Origin: an uncultured Gammaproteobacteria bacterium
GTDB lineage: Bacteria > Pseudomonadota > Gammaproteobacteria > UBA9214
Direction of reading: 5' to 3'
Assembly (NCBI GenBank): GCA_905480305.1
Contig: CAJQPV010000190.1
Span: 1 to 5,163, forward strand
Length of the DNA: 5,163 nucleotides
This document shows, piece by piece, positions 4,984-5,163 of this stretch. How positions within the stretch are numbered: the stretch's first letter is position 1; each line of letters starts with the position of its first letter. The notes below the pieces were generated by a model, which saw nothing but the letters and a program-made list of their open reading frames with translations, was not told the origin of the DNA and searched no databases. Made by a program: the position numbers and the translations under genes.

Positions 4984-5163
4984 CCTTTTTTGATCGGTAT
5001 TGCTCCAATCCCACCCTCCTCTCCCTGGCCCTCTGTGCAACTGCTCCATGCGTCGCCTAAAGCGCCTACTGTCGGTGCTCTACCACCGATATCCATGCCG
5101 GCGTCCCGGAGAGAGTGCGGATGTTTTGGTCAGACAATATAGATGCTTCGTGTACGTGAATAC
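4965..5163. other. Region upstream of rdgC without a supportable gene
   Basis: About 200 bp to the right edge holds no gene I can defend. It contains the rdgC -35 element, a polypyrimidine tract with a G-quadruplex-type pattern on the - strand (5010-5031) and a small perfect hairpin. The hairpin is TCGGTG (5072-5077) and CACCGA (5084-5089) around CTCTAC. Short open frames exist on both strands, but none has a recognised sequence or a good ribosome-binding site. Confidence 0.55.
5010..5031 (-). other. Potential G-quadruplex motif upstream of rdgC
   Basis: Read on the - strand there are four GGG runs separated by 3, 6 and 1 bases, which satisfies the G3-N1-7 quadruplex rule. It lies about 30 bp upstream of the predicted rdgC -35, on the rdgC coding strand. 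Whether it folds or matters is unknown. Confidence 0.5.

Noticed and set aside
5070..5090. - strand GGTGGTAGAGCACCGA resembling a tRNA D-arm
   Set aside because: There is no acceptor stem, anticodon arm or GGTTCGAAT-type T-arm at the right distance; it is just a small hairpin.
4957..5142. + strand open frame of 61 codons divergent from rdgC
   Set aside because: It has no ribosome-binding site, no recognised family and low-complexity Pro/Ser content, and it overlaps the rdgC promoter.
5066..5161. - strand open frame entering from the right edge (ends VVEHRQ-stop)
   Set aside because: About 31 codons with no recognised sequence; too short to support as the end of a gene.

Overview
The window reads as ordinary chromosomal DNA of a gammaproteobacterium. 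The evidence is a TypA/BipA GTPase and an RdgC recombination protein that both follow the Escherichia coli proteins closely in length and motif order, plus a DksA-like zinc-finger protein and a HIT-family protein of types common in that class. GC content is moderate to high in the genes, and Shine-Dalgarno sites are canonical where they are visible. The genus cannot be fixed from the sequence. A free-living, possibly sulfur- or siroheme-using lineage is only a guess, based on the small CbiX chelatase. No mobile element, CRISPR array, rRNA or tRNA gene was found.

Layout, left to right. Positions 2-124 hold what is probably the 3' end of an unidentified + strand gene, which converges on cbiX (- strand, 141-512), a small sirohydrochlorin chelatase. 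Upstream of cbiX on the same strand is a 116-residue DksA/TraR-type C4 zinc-finger protein (615-965). It is divergent from typA (1090-2910, + strand) across a 124-bp shared promoter region. After typA comes a 281-bp AT-rich interval containing several inverted repeats, a likely terminator for typA, and a promoter and leader for a 74-residue cysteine-free protein with an HMA-like (ferredoxin-type) pattern (3192-3416). That gene ends at a textbook intrinsic terminator (3461-3485). The right part is a - strand pair, rdgC (3927-4922) followed 8 nt later by a HIT-family protein (3514-3918). It is preceded by a predicted promoter and a G-quadruplex-type G-run motif. The last ~240 bp (4923-5163) have no gene I can support.

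Functionally, the centre of the window leans towards translation and stress adaptation (TypA on the ribosome, a DksA-like protein that may act on RNA polymerase). The right side concerns DNA recombination control (RdgC) with a nucleotide-binding HIT partner of unknown substrate. I see no clear novel multi-gene system. The parts most worth a second look are the repeat-rich typA downstream interval with its structured leader, the cysteine-free HMA-like protein, the atypical HIT motif with a non-ATG start, and the G-run motif upstream of rdgC.
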